Below the pieces are notes generated by a model. It made no database searches. It was not told where the DNA came from and saw only the letters and a list, made by a program, of their open reading frames with translations. DNA of 64,000 bases. It comes from Anisodus tanguticus. Its lineage: Eukaryota; Streptophyta; Magnoliopsida; Solanales; Solanaceae. Each line of letters starts with the position of its first letter. Positions within the stretch are counted from its first letter, which is position 1. Positions 1 through 12,300 of this stretch are shown one piece after another. The translations under genes and the position numbers were made by a program. The stretch covers positions 48,138,859 to 48,202,858 of the forward strand of contig CM067547.1 in assembly GCA_034509755.1 (NCBI GenBank), written 5' to 3'.

Positions 1-789
1 ATGCACATACACAAAGACTCATCCTTCTTTCGAACAAACAAGACTGGTGCACCCCACAGTGAGTTACTAGGTCTAGTGAATCCCTTATAGAGCTTTTAGT
101 TCCCTTAACTCTGATGGAGCCATTCTATACGACGGAATAGATATCGACTTAGTACCGGGAAGTAGATCAATTCCGAATTCAATCTCCCTATCAGGAGGAA
201 CTCTGGAAAGATCTTTAGGAAATATATCTGAAAACTCATTGACAACTGGTACTGACTGAAGAGTTGGGGTTTGGGTATCTGCATCCCTAACACGAACTAG
301 ATGGTAAATGTATCCCTTGAATATCATCTTTCTGGCTTTAAGATAGGAAATAAACCTGCCCATGGGTGCTACTGCATCACCCTTACATTCTATGACTGGT
401 TCACCGGAAAATTTGAATTTTACACTTTTGGATCTACAATCTACTATGGCATAGCATGAAGATAACCAATCCATACCCATGATTACATTGAAGTCTACCA
501 TTTCTAACTCTACCAAGTTAGCTATGGTAATGCGGTGATAGACTTTAACTGGACAACCCCTATATACCTGTCTGGCTATAACTGACTCACCGACTGGAGT
601 GGATACCTCAAAGGATTCATGCAACTTTGCTGGTTCTATCCCAAATTTCTTAGCAACAAATGGAGTTATATATGATAGAGTGGATCCAAGATCCATTAAG
701 ACATAAACGTCGAAATTGAAAATGGTTAATATACATGTGACCACATCTGCGCGGGCTTCTGTGTCTTGACGACCTGATAGTGCATACAA
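1..789 (-). pseudogene. Gypsy aspartic protease and start of reverse transcriptase
   Basis: A 234-residue open frame (789-85) carries a retropepsin domain. The catalytic motif reads MDLGSTLSYITPF where the family has D-S/P-G-A/S-T, so the catalytic Asp and Gly are kept but the residue between is Leu. The second hallmark VDFNVIMGMDWLSS follows. After DIFPKDLSRVPPDREIEF the RT domain begins. A stop breaks the frame near 85, and RT continues toward the window edge. Confidence 0.85.
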
Positions 790-859
790 GTGATTTGGAC
801 CTCCGCCTGTGTTACCTGACTTGGCTGGACCACGCCATGATTGGGCCTAAGAATTACGA

Positions 860-2033
860 GGAACTGTAGAATTTGTAGACTGAGTCATATTACCTCTTGC
901 ACCATGCCTCGCTGATGGATAGTCCTTCTGAAAATAATCTTGCTGACCATACCCATAACAAATATTCATGCCAAAGTGGCACTCTTCCTTTTAGCACACT
1001 TACCACAAACTGGGTGGCTGAATGTTCTTTGACTCACACTAGCCTGTGACTAGGAGCCTGTTGCTCTGAAGTTCTGCTTCTTATTATCATTCGTGGGCAC
1101 TGGCTGAAGATAGAGCATGTCTTGATGACCTGTTAATGAAGGACTATCTGCCTCCACCTCCTCCATGACTGAAGTGACCTGAAGACTTAGCCCTCTTGTT
1201 AAATTCCATATCCTTCTTTTTCTGCAAATCTTCATCTTCCTTCAACCTACTCTCATTATCCTGCACGAACTCAACTATCTTCGTAATAGCCAACTCCCTG
1301 TTCTAAGTTGTAATATTGGATACATCGTACAAGTGGGGATCAAGACCATACACGAACCATCTAACTCTGGCCCTCATGTCTGGGACCATATGTTGAGCAT
1401 ACTTTGCCAAAGAAACAAGCTGAAGATAGTATTCCTAAACACTCCTACCATTCTACGTAAGGTTTTCAAATTCTACGGCTTTTTCCTCCCTGACCTCTAT
1501 TGGCCGAAAATGCTCAATAAAAGCATCAGTAAACTCATCCTAAGTTGTTGGAGATGCATCTTCCCCGTAGGACTGTTCCCACGACTCATACCAAATGTTG
1601 GCAACATCCTGAAACTGGTAAGCTCACAACTCTGCTATATCTATCTCATTAACATGCATGACACGAAAGATTTTTTGGAGCCCATCAATGAAATTCTACG
1701 AATCCTCCTTCTTACAAGACCCTGTAAACACATGAGGGTCCATACGAAGAAACTCACGAGTCCTGAAACTGAATGTATCCTCATTCGTTCCCGTAGTTGG
1801 AGTCATTCCCTGGCATTGGGCCTGAGCAGTGATAAGTTGGGTGAGCAGCTGAATAGCTCCCCTAATATTAGAGTCAGTAGAACTGGGATCTCCATAGGCC
1901 CTGTAGTATCGGGTAGAGGTGTTGTACCCGAGTTGGCTCCCTGAGATTGAGAATCCTCCTCGCGAGTAGCATCATTAGCAGCTCTCTGGCTGTTAGTTGA
2001 AATCCTCTTGGTGTACTTTCTTTTCGTAGCCAT
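860..2033 (-). pseudogene. Gypsy gag, frameshifted
   Basis: The minus-strand ATG at 2033 opens MATKRKYTKR, a typical basic gag start. The frame is kept only in pieces: 2033 to about 1803, then another frame near 1235-1050. A remnant zinc-knuckle region (VCGKC-like) lies near 1010-960. Gag would form the virus-like particle coat. This copy cannot encode a full protein. Confidence 0.7.
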
Positions 2034-2234
2034 TTTTCTGAAATACGTAATACGCACGGGTTAGAAGGATGTCCTGAAGGTATAACTCTAATTGCACAAT
2101 CTAAAGTATGAAAGAAGTGAGACAATCCTAGATGTCTTAGTGGTCAACTGTTTACATGTGTGGGGCCCTCACACACATAAAAGTGACCCCACTGGACACA
2201 GTTTCATAGACTCTCTAAGACACTTAAACCTAGT

Positions 2235-2246
2235 GCTCTGTTACCA
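2235..2246 (-). other. Primer binding site, initiator-Met tRNA type
   Basis: The minus strand reads TGGTAACAGAGC a few bases after the LTR end. This is one base off the usual plant site TGGTATCAGAGC, complementary to the 3' end of initiator-Met tRNA. Confidence 0.8.
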
Positions 2247-2251
2247 AGTTT

Positions 2252-4069
2252 TGCCACACCCCAAACGATGGCATGTGCGGAACATGACACTCGGTGCCTA
2301 ACTGCATGTGACCGAGCGAACCGCATGGCTTGCTTGTTAACATGGGCATCAAAACATACTAAAGTAATTATTTAAAATATATAAAATGTAATATTAAAAT
2401 AATAGTCTGAAAATATAATAACGGAATCATCTGAGTAAAAAACATGGTGAGTCTGAAAATATCATAAGTGTGAATAACTGAAAAACTGACATGACATAAT
2501 ACTGTTTGCAAAACTGTTTACCAGGGCAAGGCCCTGGCATACCTCTACTAATAATGTATAATTGATTAACACCCCGAATGAGATGGAACTCACCAAATAG
2601 CTTAGACTGATGCAATCCTACTGAGTAGATTCGTCTCCTTGAAACTCAGCACCTGCACCGTGAAGTGCATGCCCCATGCAAATGGATGTTAGTACATTTG
2701 AATTGTACTGTATGTAAAGCCACTGAAGGAAATACGCAGACACATGGAATAATAGGACATGAAACTGAAACTGGACATTAGCATGAACATGATCTGACAT
2801 GAGTATAACACATGAATAAAATATGTATATATGTAAACTTGTATATCTGTATATCTGTAGGGAGAGCAGTAGCATAACCGACAACATGAATCACCATGTG
2901 GGTACGTGGAGTCTGGTACCTGGCCCGACCAACAGAGTTTTCCCATACCTGGGGGGTATGAGACATGAACATGGCAAGAAATGATCCAATCTGTAAATTT
3001 GAAGGTATCGTCCTCTAGGCGGAGCCACCCTTATCCTACAGTGGCATACGTAGTTTCAGGCTACTAGAGCATTCTTGGTAAACTATGTAACTCCCAAAAC
3101 ATGTACTTGAAAATAGTAGCTTGTAAGCATATGGATTTCATGAAATAACTTGTAAACATGATTCATGAATTTAATTTAACATGTAAATATATTTAGAATA
3201 TAACTTGCATAAAACATGAAAACATATATATATAAAAAAAACTTGTATTTAGGAACTCGTGGAAATCAAGGCATGGGTTCATGTATTACGGACAGGTTCA
3301 TTACAATCACAATTGACCAATCAAAAATACAATCGATGAATAATAATATAAAGATGACATAATATTCATATAGCTAGGGTTATCATGATATTAGAACAAA
3401 AATTCTGAGTTATGGAATTTTCTTGATTTCATAAAAACGTGGCATGGGGGAGGAACATGGATATCCCCACATGTATATAGAAGCTCTACATATTTTAGTT
3501 GCTCCCAAACTTTCCCTAAAAATCTAAATTTTGAAGAATAATCCTGAAGCTTGAACCTTAATTCCCTGAGTTGGGTTTTCTTGAAAATCCTAGGTTATAA
3601 ATAATGAATTACGCTTAGGAATTGATTATACTATGTTAGAATCGCATGGAATTACGCGGAAAGGACTTACCTTGGTGTAGGAGATGATTGGGAAGAGAGA
3701 ACCTTCGTTCAAGGCTTGGAAAAAGTGAAAAATCTTATTTTTGAGACTAATGCTGCATATTCATATTGTTCAGTTGTCAGGGCCTTTTACGCTGACTTTT
3801 ACAATCCGTAAAATAATTATGGTGGACTTTACGGCCCGTAAAACTTTCACGGCTCGTGATTCCTACCGTAATTCTTAACAGTGAGTTGGATTTTTGGGGT
3901 CCGTTTTACAGTGTGATTTGACGATCCGTAAAACATTTTACGATCAGTATTTCAGGGCGTAAAATTGAAGAACGTTGCTTTCGTCAAATTTCTAATTTTA
4001 ACACTTTCCACTGAATCTTAAGTCTTTGAATCATGAAAATTACTTAATCCAATAGTACGAGGTGTTACA
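2252..4069 (-). repeat. 5' LTR of the left Gypsy element (family A)
   Basis: On the minus strand it begins TGTAACACCTCG at 4069 and ends GGTGTGGCA at 2252, directly before the primer site, so TG...CA ends are present over 1818 bases. Bases about 3250-4069 are clearly similar to 38860-39812, a second copy of the same LTR family. The stretch 3780-3970 is rich in short ACGG/CCGT motifs. No target duplication can be tested because the other end is outside the window. Confidence 0.8.
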
Positions 4070-5216
4070 TAAGAAGCCCTTATGCCACCTTTCTCGATTC
4101 CATCAAATAGAGCAGCTCTATTTCCACGTTCCCTGAATTCAATGATTATTAATGAATTCCAAGAAAGCTGGACGCAAAGAAGATTATATTTTATATAAAC
4201 TACACATCATAAAAAGTGGCTTTGCTACTGAGAAGGTTTCTCACCCTCACATCTATATGAGGAACAGGCACAGAGGACGCAAGGTAAAGGTAAGAACTGG
4301 TCCGACTGACAAGGCCAATATGACATCGAAGGGGCTAGTTTGTGCTGTGGACAAATGTTAAGGTACAGTACTAAAATTAGATCATGCTTGAAACTGCATA
4401 TTTACTTATTGTTCCATTTAAAAAGAGGAAAGGGCAGGGGGAACAACAAGCCCACACACACAAACGGGAATTCACTCATAATACTAGAGGAACTAAAAAA
4501 TGTGCATACATATAAAGGCTTTAGAACATCGATTTTTAGGAAGGTTGAACAAATGATAGTTAGTCCTTAGCACCAATAGAAGGATAAGTAGGATAAGCAA
4601 AACCAACCCGATCTTATATTAGTGACACATTCTGAGGATCATTTCCACCTCGGTAAACTAGCAAATTTAATACGGTCGGACAATAATCTGAGAGCGTAAA
4701 GTTTAAAGGGGATCACTACACCTACTTCAGCTAAGCAGGGAAAAAATATTTAAAAGAAAGAAGGTTGTAAAGTGTTACACAATTTCTCAAGTAGATGAAG
4801 CAAATACTCATGACAATTATATTCAAAGATTGAAAATTGTTCACTGGCTCAAGCTAGGCATGTAACTTCTCAATCACAAAAATATCATGGTAATAAATCA
4901 ACTACACCTCAATCCTAGAAGATTATATGAATTCTCTGTATCCCTTTTGCCTTTGTTCAGTCCTCAATAACACGAAAGTACTACTGTTAGATTAAAAAAA
5001 TCACCAAATCCATCTCGAAGACCCTAAAAACCATATCAAATGTAAGAAAGGCTTGTAGCATTGCTAAGTCTCTACAAACATAAGAAAAGCTTATGCCATT
5101 GCTTCCATTTATTTAAATTGATAAATGAGAAATGCATTGCTTCCAATTCAAAATCAGTCGATAACTAGTCCGTCCCTCTAACATTCTCCACTTAAATACC
5201 AGACTTGAATCACCGG
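4070..5216. other. Intergenic, nothing recognised
   Basis: AT-rich DNA with short open frames (for example 4152-4361 and 4340-4570, plus strand). They have no recognisable domain, coding bias or neighbouring splice sites. The base after the LTR edge at 4069 would start the Gypsy target duplication. Confidence 0.5.
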
Positions 5217-5555
5217 TGTAAAGAATGAATTTTGAGCCTAACTCAACCCCAAAAGCTAGCTTGTAGGGTGAGGATTGTCCAAGTCTATATAAGGAGTCCA
5301 TGTTCCCATTCCATATCCGATGTGGGACTCTTAACACTCCCCCGCATGCTCAGACGTTGTTAACTGGAGCGTGGTATAATTTGGGGGCCCAACATCGGTG
5401 AACAAAGAATTGGAATATGTCTAGTTCTGATACCATGTAAAGAATGAATCTTGGGTCTAGCTCAACCCTAAAAGCTAGCTTGTAGGGTGAGGATTGTCTA
5501 AGTCCATATAAAGAGTTCATGTTCCCATTCTATATCCGATGTGAGACTCTTAACA
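5217..5555 (-). mobile_element. TRIM (terminal-repeat retrotransposon in miniature)
   Basis: Two 120-base direct repeats (5217-5336 and 5436-5555) flank about 100 bases. On the minus strand each repeat starts TGTTAAGAGTC and ends TTCTTTACA. The inner region starts with TGGTATCAGAAC, an initiator-Met-type primer site, and ends with the purine tract GCGGGGGAG just before the 3' repeat. The flanks ACCGG (5212-5216) and ACCAG (5556-5560) look like a 5-base target duplication with one mutation. There is no coding capacity, as expected of a TRIM, which must use proteins from other LTR elements. Confidence 0.85.
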
Positions 5556-5650
5556 ACCAGAACTCGAAGCATGTGCTTATCACACATCCAGTATACTACC
5601 TTTACTATCTGGGAGCTTAGCTTACGGCGATACGACATCTGTACTAATGA

Positions 5651-5945
5651 TATTAATATGAGTTAAATGGTCAAAAAATACACCTGAACTATCACTTTTT
5701 CGCGAGTTTCACACCCCAACTATCAGTTGTTCCCTTTTCCTACCTGAACTATCATCATCTATGTATTAAAACACACTCAGAGTTTAGGATTGTATTAAAA
5801 CACACCTCGATATTTCCTAAACTCTATGTGTGTTTTAATATCTAAATGATGATAGTTCAGGTAGGAAAAAAGAACGACAGATAGTTAGGGTGTGACTCGC
5901 GAAAATAGTTCATGTGTGTTTTTTTACCATTAACTCATATTAATA
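5651..5945. mobile_element. Foldback MITE of about 295 bases
   Basis: The two halves are inverted repeats. The left half starts ATTAATATGAGTTAAATGG and the right half, read in reverse complement, starts ATTAATATGAGTTAATGG. Both go on through CCTACCTGAACTATCATCAT and AAAACACAC blocks. No coding sequence. A right-end fragment of the same family lies at about 39818-39890. Confidence 0.75.
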
Positions 5946-6221
5946 CAAAGAAAATTACATCTAAAAATGTACACATCTAAGGGAAATATTCAAGTATTGG
6001 TCCAAATGATATTTGATGCACGTAAAACTCACTAATAAGCACATAAATAAGGTTCAAAATTAAACTTTACAAACCTTCGTGAATTCATATTTATCGAAGA
6101 TCAATCCGGTGGATCAAGAGCCACGAATCCCTAAGTTAATCGCAAAAATAGATTAAAATATTATGTCTGATACAAAACAAAAAAGATTACTAATTTGGTA
6201 GTAATTAAAATTTTAAGAGGA

Positions 6222-6752
6222 AATGACAAAAATGATCTCTTATCTTTGTTAGTAGGTTCAAAATAGTCCCTTAAATATCACTTGAGCAGTTTTTATCCTT
6301 TTAAATTGGCCAAAAGTGAGCACTTTAGGTTTCAGTCAATCTTTACCAAACTCTGATTACAAAATATAACCGGAACTGTGTAACAAAATTTTAACTAGAA
6401 ACGCAAAAAAAATCCGTCAAAATCACAGAAACTGCAATATAAGAAACAACACCAGACACAAAAAAGAAAAAATAGATAAAAATAACAGAAATTGCACCTC
6501 AAAAAATTACACCATACTTTTAAAATAGATTAAAAATAACATAAACTGTAAAAAATATATTTTTTTTAGTTAAATATTTTTTATTCTCACAATTTCGATT
6601 AAATTTAACAATTAAAATTTGGTAAATATCTGGTGCAGACGAAAAGTGCTTATTTTTGGCAAACTTAACTGACTAAAACTTCTCATGTAATACTTAAGGG
6701 ACTATTTTGAACCTACTAACAAAGATAAGAGATCATTTTTGTCGTTTATCTG
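6222..6752. mobile_element. MITE of about 530 bases with long inverted ends
   Basis: The left end GACAAAAATGATCTCTTATC is repeated in inverted form at the right end near 6740, and the match runs through TAGGTTCAAAATAGTCCCTT. The middle is A-rich. A relative lies in an intron of the JmjC gene (about 45464-45980). Confidence 0.75.
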
Positions 6753-7408
6753 GAATTTCAGTGAAAATGTAGGATCAATTGAAAATTCACATGATAATCG
6801 TGAAAATGACGAAATCCGACCGTGGATTATGGAAAATGGAAGTATATTTAGATGCGCCGGAATATTCTGATGGAGCGTACTCGAAGCTGAACAACAAACG
6901 CTGGCAGCAACGATGACGGTGTAATGATCTAAGCAACAATTAAAGGAATTAACACAATTTTTGGGATAATTTTCTGGGTATTTATATTAATCAACGAAAT
7001 GAAAATTACAAAGTATGAAATAACTAAAAACTGAAAACAGAAATTGATAGTCGGAACATGCGAATTAGAAGAAGAAGAAGAAGAAGAAGAAATTTAGAGT
7101 TGAGAAGAGAAAGAATAGAGAAGGAGAGAATGAGAAATGAAAGGAAAATACCAGAAATTCATTGCCCTCTCAGTAGTGTCAGATGGTAGTTATAGGTCCC
7201 TCCCTCTCTCTTCATCTGTGTCGTTGCTTTTCATTAATTGAAGTTAAATCTGGACCCTCCATTTGTCTCTCTTTATTCATTTCTACTACTACTATATCAG
7301 CTGATAACAGACGGCGACAACGGCGGAGAGGAGAATAATCGGGTGGGAAAATTGCCGGAGAAGTAACTACATAAGGGCAGTGAATGGCAGAAATGGAAAA
7401 TTAACAGT
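6753..7408. other. Intergenic, with a GAA microsatellite
   Basis: A run of about eight GAA triplets occupies 7067-7092. The remaining bases have no recognised coding or RNA feature. Confidence 0.5.
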
Positions 7409-7851
7409 CTGTTTGGATGGTTACCCATGGTTTCTGTTATTAAGTTTACTAAAATACTCTTTCACCCTTAATTTCAAACTAACTTATATATATATATATA
7501 TTAATAAAACTAAATTAAATGATAAAATAGAAATTTTAAGGGATAAGTAGGTGGGGGTGGTGAGTGGTGTGGGCGGTTGTGTAGATGGGGTGGTGTGGTG
7601 AGGGGTAGTGGGTGGGGTGGTTTTGAGTGGAGGGAGTGGGTGGGGTTGGGTCTAATGGGTAAATTAAATACCTAACCACGTAAAAATTATTAAATTCGTG
7701 GTTAAAAAATGAGTTTTTTCATGATTATATAATTACGGAATTATAAGAATTTCGCAATACTATACAACATAATTTTAAGAACAATAAAAATAAATATGCA
7801 TTCATAGAAGACAATACAATAATGAACCACGGAAAACAACCATCCAAACAG
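7409..7851. mobile_element. MITE with CTGTTTGGATGGTT ends
   Basis: The left end CTGTTTGGATGGTT (7409) is matched by AACCATCCAAACAG at the right end (7838-7851). The ends CCATGGTT and AACCACGG extend the inverted repeat. Inside, 7550-7650 is strongly G-rich on the plus strand (runs of GGGGTGG), unlike its surroundings. No clear target duplication was found. Confidence 0.65.
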
Positions 7852-8044
7852 GGGGTAAGACACTGTAAATACCTTGTTGGTTTTTTATTCTTTTTTTTTG
7901 GATAAATTAGTTGACACGGTATTTCATTTAATGCCACATAAAAAATTAAATTTTTTCAAGGCTATTCAACTTGGTGGAAAATAACAAGTTCCGATGGAAT
8001 AGTTGAGATGTGCATAAACTGATTTGAACACTAATTATTTAAAA

Positions 8045-8195
8045 TATTAGAGTAACTGGTAAATTTTTTATCATTTTACCATGAGGTCACGAGTTCAATC
8101 CGTGGAAACTGTCTTTAGCAGAAATGCAGGGTAAAGTGACAGACCCTTTTTTAAATCCGCGCATAGCAAAAGCTTAATGCATCGTACTGCCCTTA
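8045..8195 (+). mobile_element. tRNA-derived SINE, Au-like
   Basis: The plus strand holds a box-B-like GAGTTCAATCC (about 8090), followed by GGAAACTGTCTTTAGCAGAAATG, CAGGGTAAAGTGACAGACCC and CCGCGCATAGCAAAAGC, ending in TGCATCGTACTGCCCTT. This order matches the angiosperm Au SINE as I remember it. It is degraded. A run of 14 C follows at 8235-8248. Confidence 0.6.
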
Positions 8196-8348
8196 TTCTA
8201 CATTCCACGCATCCGATATTAGAAATTCACTTATCCCCCCCCCCCCCCTACATGGACAAATAGGGTGATGCGCTGCTTGCCAAGAGGTTCCAACCTTTTC
8301 AGCTTTTCAAAAGATTTCTATCATTCATAAAATCTGATGACTCTTTAG

Positions 8349-8701
8349 TTAGTTATTGACCTGAAAAACTTCAAGATCACCAAGTTTCTTGAGAATGGAG
8401 GAGTCAAGAGCAACTGGGGAATCGAGGGGACCTAAAAGGAAGGGGGGAGAGGCATGAAAGAGGATAGTACGAACCATGTTATTGATAGTGCGGATGATTC
8501 GTTCGGCTTTGTCATTTTGGGAAGGTGTGGAACATGAAAACCGAAAAACCATGTCATTATTAAACTCACGACCATTATCACATTGAAAAGATTTGATGGT
8601 TTTTCAGATTGTGTTTTAATAAAAATAAGAAACTCAAAAAACTTGACAAAAACTTTAGACTTGAATTTTAGTGGATAAATCCAAATAAAGTGAAAAATCA
8701 T
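8349..8701 (-). pseudogene. Ty1/Copia integrase fragment
   Basis: In two overlapping frames the minus strand reads HFIWIYPLKFKSKVF, then FNNDMVFRFSCSTPSQND, KAERIIRTINNMVRT. This is the C-terminal half of a Copia integrase core, including the region of the catalytic Glu (KAERI, normally N-G-x-A-E-R). A frameshift separates the parts near 8560. No LTR is visible nearby. Confidence 0.7.
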
Positions 8702-9380
8702 CTAATAAGACTAGATAATATTTATAACACAGTGAACTAGTAATGAGAGATCTATAAATCAACATGAACAATATCAAATGAAGAAAACGTAACACTTGAA
8801 AATGACTGAAAAGGGAGGCGATCATGTTTGACTAAAGAGTCAGAAAAACAATATCGGACAAGTTTCTCATTATTACATCTAATAAAATTATTAGCTTTTA
8901 AAAAAATTAAAAACAGGACCATACCTTGTTGAGCATAATGACATGCATGAATTCAAAGTTTAATTTAGTTTATACAAGTGCTATAGAATTCATTGCTCGG
9001 CAAGAAAATCAACTGAGGATCAATCAAATCAACATTCAGCATTCAAAAACAAGTATAATTACCAAATTCTCATTCCAGGAGAAGCATCATGGTCATATAT
9101 ACAGGATAAGTCTTCCAATATAAGAAACTTACACAAGTTTTCACCAACTAAAAGTCAGATTAGCGCTAAATTGCTGGCTAACTCGGTTAAAATGACATTA
9201 AACCGTACTAGATAGCAACTTTGCTGCCAAACGCTGCAGAGTCGGTCAATGTATGGCAATATCTAGCTAGGTAAACTATATCATTTACAAATTAACTTAG
9301 AAACTACGACCAATTCAAATCCCTTTGCCCTAGCTTTCTCAAACTAGGGCCGAATTCAAATCTCCTTTGCCCTTGCTTTC
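8702..9380. other. Intergenic, 3' flank of CDT1
   Basis: AT-rich sequence between the Copia relic and the CDT1 stop codon. It holds no recognisable gene. The CDT1 3' UTR and poly(A) site must lie in its right part. Confidence 0.4.
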
Positions 9381-12300
9381 TCACTTTGCTTCAGCTATTC
9401 TTCTGCGTATTGATTCAGCATTCGATACCTTGTTGACACTGCAAACGAAAACAAAAATAATCACATCAAGCCCCTAGGAATTAGAAGCAACATATAATAC
9501 TTAAAAGGCTCGTCGAGCATAGAGGCGGATTCAAAATTTAAGCTTGAACAATTCAACATTTAAGGTCCTTCACACTAATTATATTGTACTTCCGAAATTA
9601 TGGGTTTTTAGGGGGTGGCAGGCCAAGGAAGATGCAAAGCTTACCACAACAGAAGATCACCACTAGATGAAAGCTTTTCGGAAATCCATTCGGGAGCTAT
9701 TTCTTGCAATAAGTGGAGCTGCCCTTCAACTTCTCCTGCAAAGAATGAAGAAAAAGGTTTCAAGTTAGAAGGAGCTTTGTATTGTGAAAGTACTTTCAAG
9801 TAAGCAAATGATTATCAACCGGGACTTACTTTTATCTGCAATATCTAGATGGCTTGAAATCACTTTGTGCATAAGCTCCTCTTTAGTAATCACAGAACGT
9901 TTAATCGAGTGAAATAGGAAGTAAATCATGTCAAAGAACTTTGGCAAGCTCGTAATCATTTTCTTGCGCCATTTCGCTTGGGATATGGCTGGATCATTCT
10001 CCTCTAATGCCTTCCGCTCTTTTTCTCTAATCTGCAAATTCGTGAAAAATTAGCCGCTTAACTCAAATAGTAGACCAAGAAATATAGATATCCTAATTTC
10101 TCAGTTCAAAGAACAACTTTTTATAACAACAGCACGGAAATGATATCATGTAAGAAAGTGTCTTACCGACTGTTTTAGATTCTCAGAAAGAATGTCAAGG
10201 ATTTCATCATCTGCTGTTGATTCTTTTGTACTCTTTACAGGAGAATCAAAGTTCAATGATAGAGGAGTGCGCCTAACAAGCTTTCTTGGTGATTCAGTTA
10301 ACTTGCCATCTGGACTCATATAGCATCTCTTGGGAGGTTGTAGCATAGGTGTAAGGGTCATCAATTTTGCTGGAGTAGATGTTAGTTTTGCTGGTGTAAC
10401 TTCGGTACTTAACAAAGACGAATCATCTTCACCTTTCATCTTTTTCAATGGAGTTGCAGGTAGAGGAGAACGGGCCCCTCGTGTTGAGAATCTTGTGGTC
10501 CTAGTTTGTGTTGAAAGCAATTTAGGAGTTTTGTCGACAGCGTTAGAGGTGTTGTTGGTAGAACAATTAGGAATCTCGGGTTTTGCGTCAATAGATGCTC
10601 GATTGGAAAAGGATTTTCTGAAAGATTGAGACAAGTGAGATACAGCTGTTGGCGGCTTCTGCATTGAGTTAATTGGTATCAGTTCCATCAACTGTGGGCC
10701 TGCAGGACTTGATGAGTTCGTCAAGAGCTCTTGCTTTGACACACCGAATGCTCCTGGTAGTTCTTCCTCAGGAATGTCATCTCCCTGAAATTTAGAAATA
10801 GCATTTGTTAACAACACTTGTTTTGATGAAAAAGCAAAATATTTAAATATAACCTGCTCTTTTCAACTTCTTTGGGAGGAATTCAGGGAGCAAAGAATAT
10901 CGTAATCAAGGGTATTTTAGTCAAACTTCTCTTTAAGTTATAGGAGTAAGTGAATTCCTTAATCTATCTGCTCAAGCCTAAACAACAACAATGTACGCAG
11001 ACCTTACCTCCTCTCAAGGTAGAGAGGCTGTTTCAAAGAAAAGAGAAGTGGCTTCGCCCGGACAAGCCCAAAACATCAATTATCTTGGACAAGAGGAAGT
11101 ACTAAATTATGTCTCGCAGAGCTAGCTTAACATCTCAAACTATGCTAATGATTTCAATCAACATAGATTTAAGTTTATAAATACTAAACACACCAAACAT
11201 CTCAATCAGGCCTTAAGAATAACAACTAATATACTCGCCACATATCATTGCAAAGCAAATATTCAATTTTCAAAACTTGCACAAGTTAAAATCTCTCTTA
11301 CCTCAGGGTGAGATTTAACGAAATCCAAAACCCGACTGCGGAAGACTTTCAGCTTCTCATCAACTTCAACGCCATTAGCATTTAACGTAATATGAAGATC
11401 AGGCTTCATACAGTTTGTTCGTTCATCGAGTACAAGCATCTTTTTTATCTCAATTGCCTCAGGTAATAGAAACTTCAGCTGTGCTAAGTGATTGTAAGTA
11501 AACCTCCTACACAATTAACAGAGAGTCGCGGAATTAGGCAATTAGCAATAATTCATCTACAAATCATCAATAAAAATGTATCAAAAATGTCATTTGCATA
11601 CCTATCTGATAGACACTCCACTTTTGCACTAATATTTGTGAATGTCGTCGAAGAACCCTTCAACTGCAGCAACCGAATTGAACTGACCATTCTATGAAAG
11701 AATTCATCCAACAATTCGTACCTACGCAAACACACTGAAAATCTCAACACAGTACACTTTAAAACTTATGAATTGAAACACATTATACTCTCAAACACAT
11801 AGACCTTTCAAAATTAGGGATTCATGCTCTTAACACATACTCCGTCCATTTCATTCAAGTGTCTTACTTTCTTTTTCGATCTGACCCAAAAAAAGTCTCT
11901 TTCTATATTTCAAGACCACGAGATTTAAAGAACTACACCTTTAATTTAAAATCACAAGATTCAAAAATTTCATTTATTTCTTAAACTTCACGTCAGTCCC
12001 GGTCAAACTAAGACAACAGAGGGAGTAGTACTTTTGAAATTAGAGATTCAAAATCTTAAACTTGCTGAAATTAAGTGGTTTTATACATATAATAAACTGA
12101 ATTTTTCAATCCATTGTTTATTTTGCTTATAAAATTCTAGATCCAGATTATGTAACATTCACCAACAACATACCCTGTGTTATCACACACTGGAGTCGGA
12201 TGAAGGTAGAGGGTAAGAAGACCTGTTTCTACTCTGCTTGAAGAAAAGCAAACCAAAACGGTCCGAAAAAAGAAATAACATTAAAAAATGAAAAAAAATA

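Larger units (their letters stand above)
1..4069 (-). mobile_element. Ty3/Gypsy LTR retrotransposon, 5' part (runs off the left edge)
   Basis: Read on the minus strand, the parts come in order: 5' LTR (4069-2252), initiator-Met-type primer site (2246-2235), gag (from ATG at 2033), retropepsin (about 789-400) and the first RT residues, ending at the window edge with a SLWGAPVLFVRKKD-like block. The order pro then RT identifies the Gypsy superfamily. Frameshifts in gag and a lost Ser in the protease motif show that this copy is dead. The rest of pol and the 3' LTR lie outside the window. Confidence 0.9.

Noticed and set aside
4152..4570. Two overlapping plus-strand frames
   Set aside because: Short, low complexity, no start context and no recognisable domain.
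5217..5555. Cassandra-type TRIM carrying 5S rRNA
   Set aside because: The ends resemble that class, but the conserved 5S promoter motif was not found in either repeat, so only the general TRIM call is made.
10330..10629. Plus-strand open frame opposite CDT1 exon 4
   Set aside because: Shadow of the CDT1 exon, with no domain or splice context. The same applies to 12288-12611 opposite exon 1.
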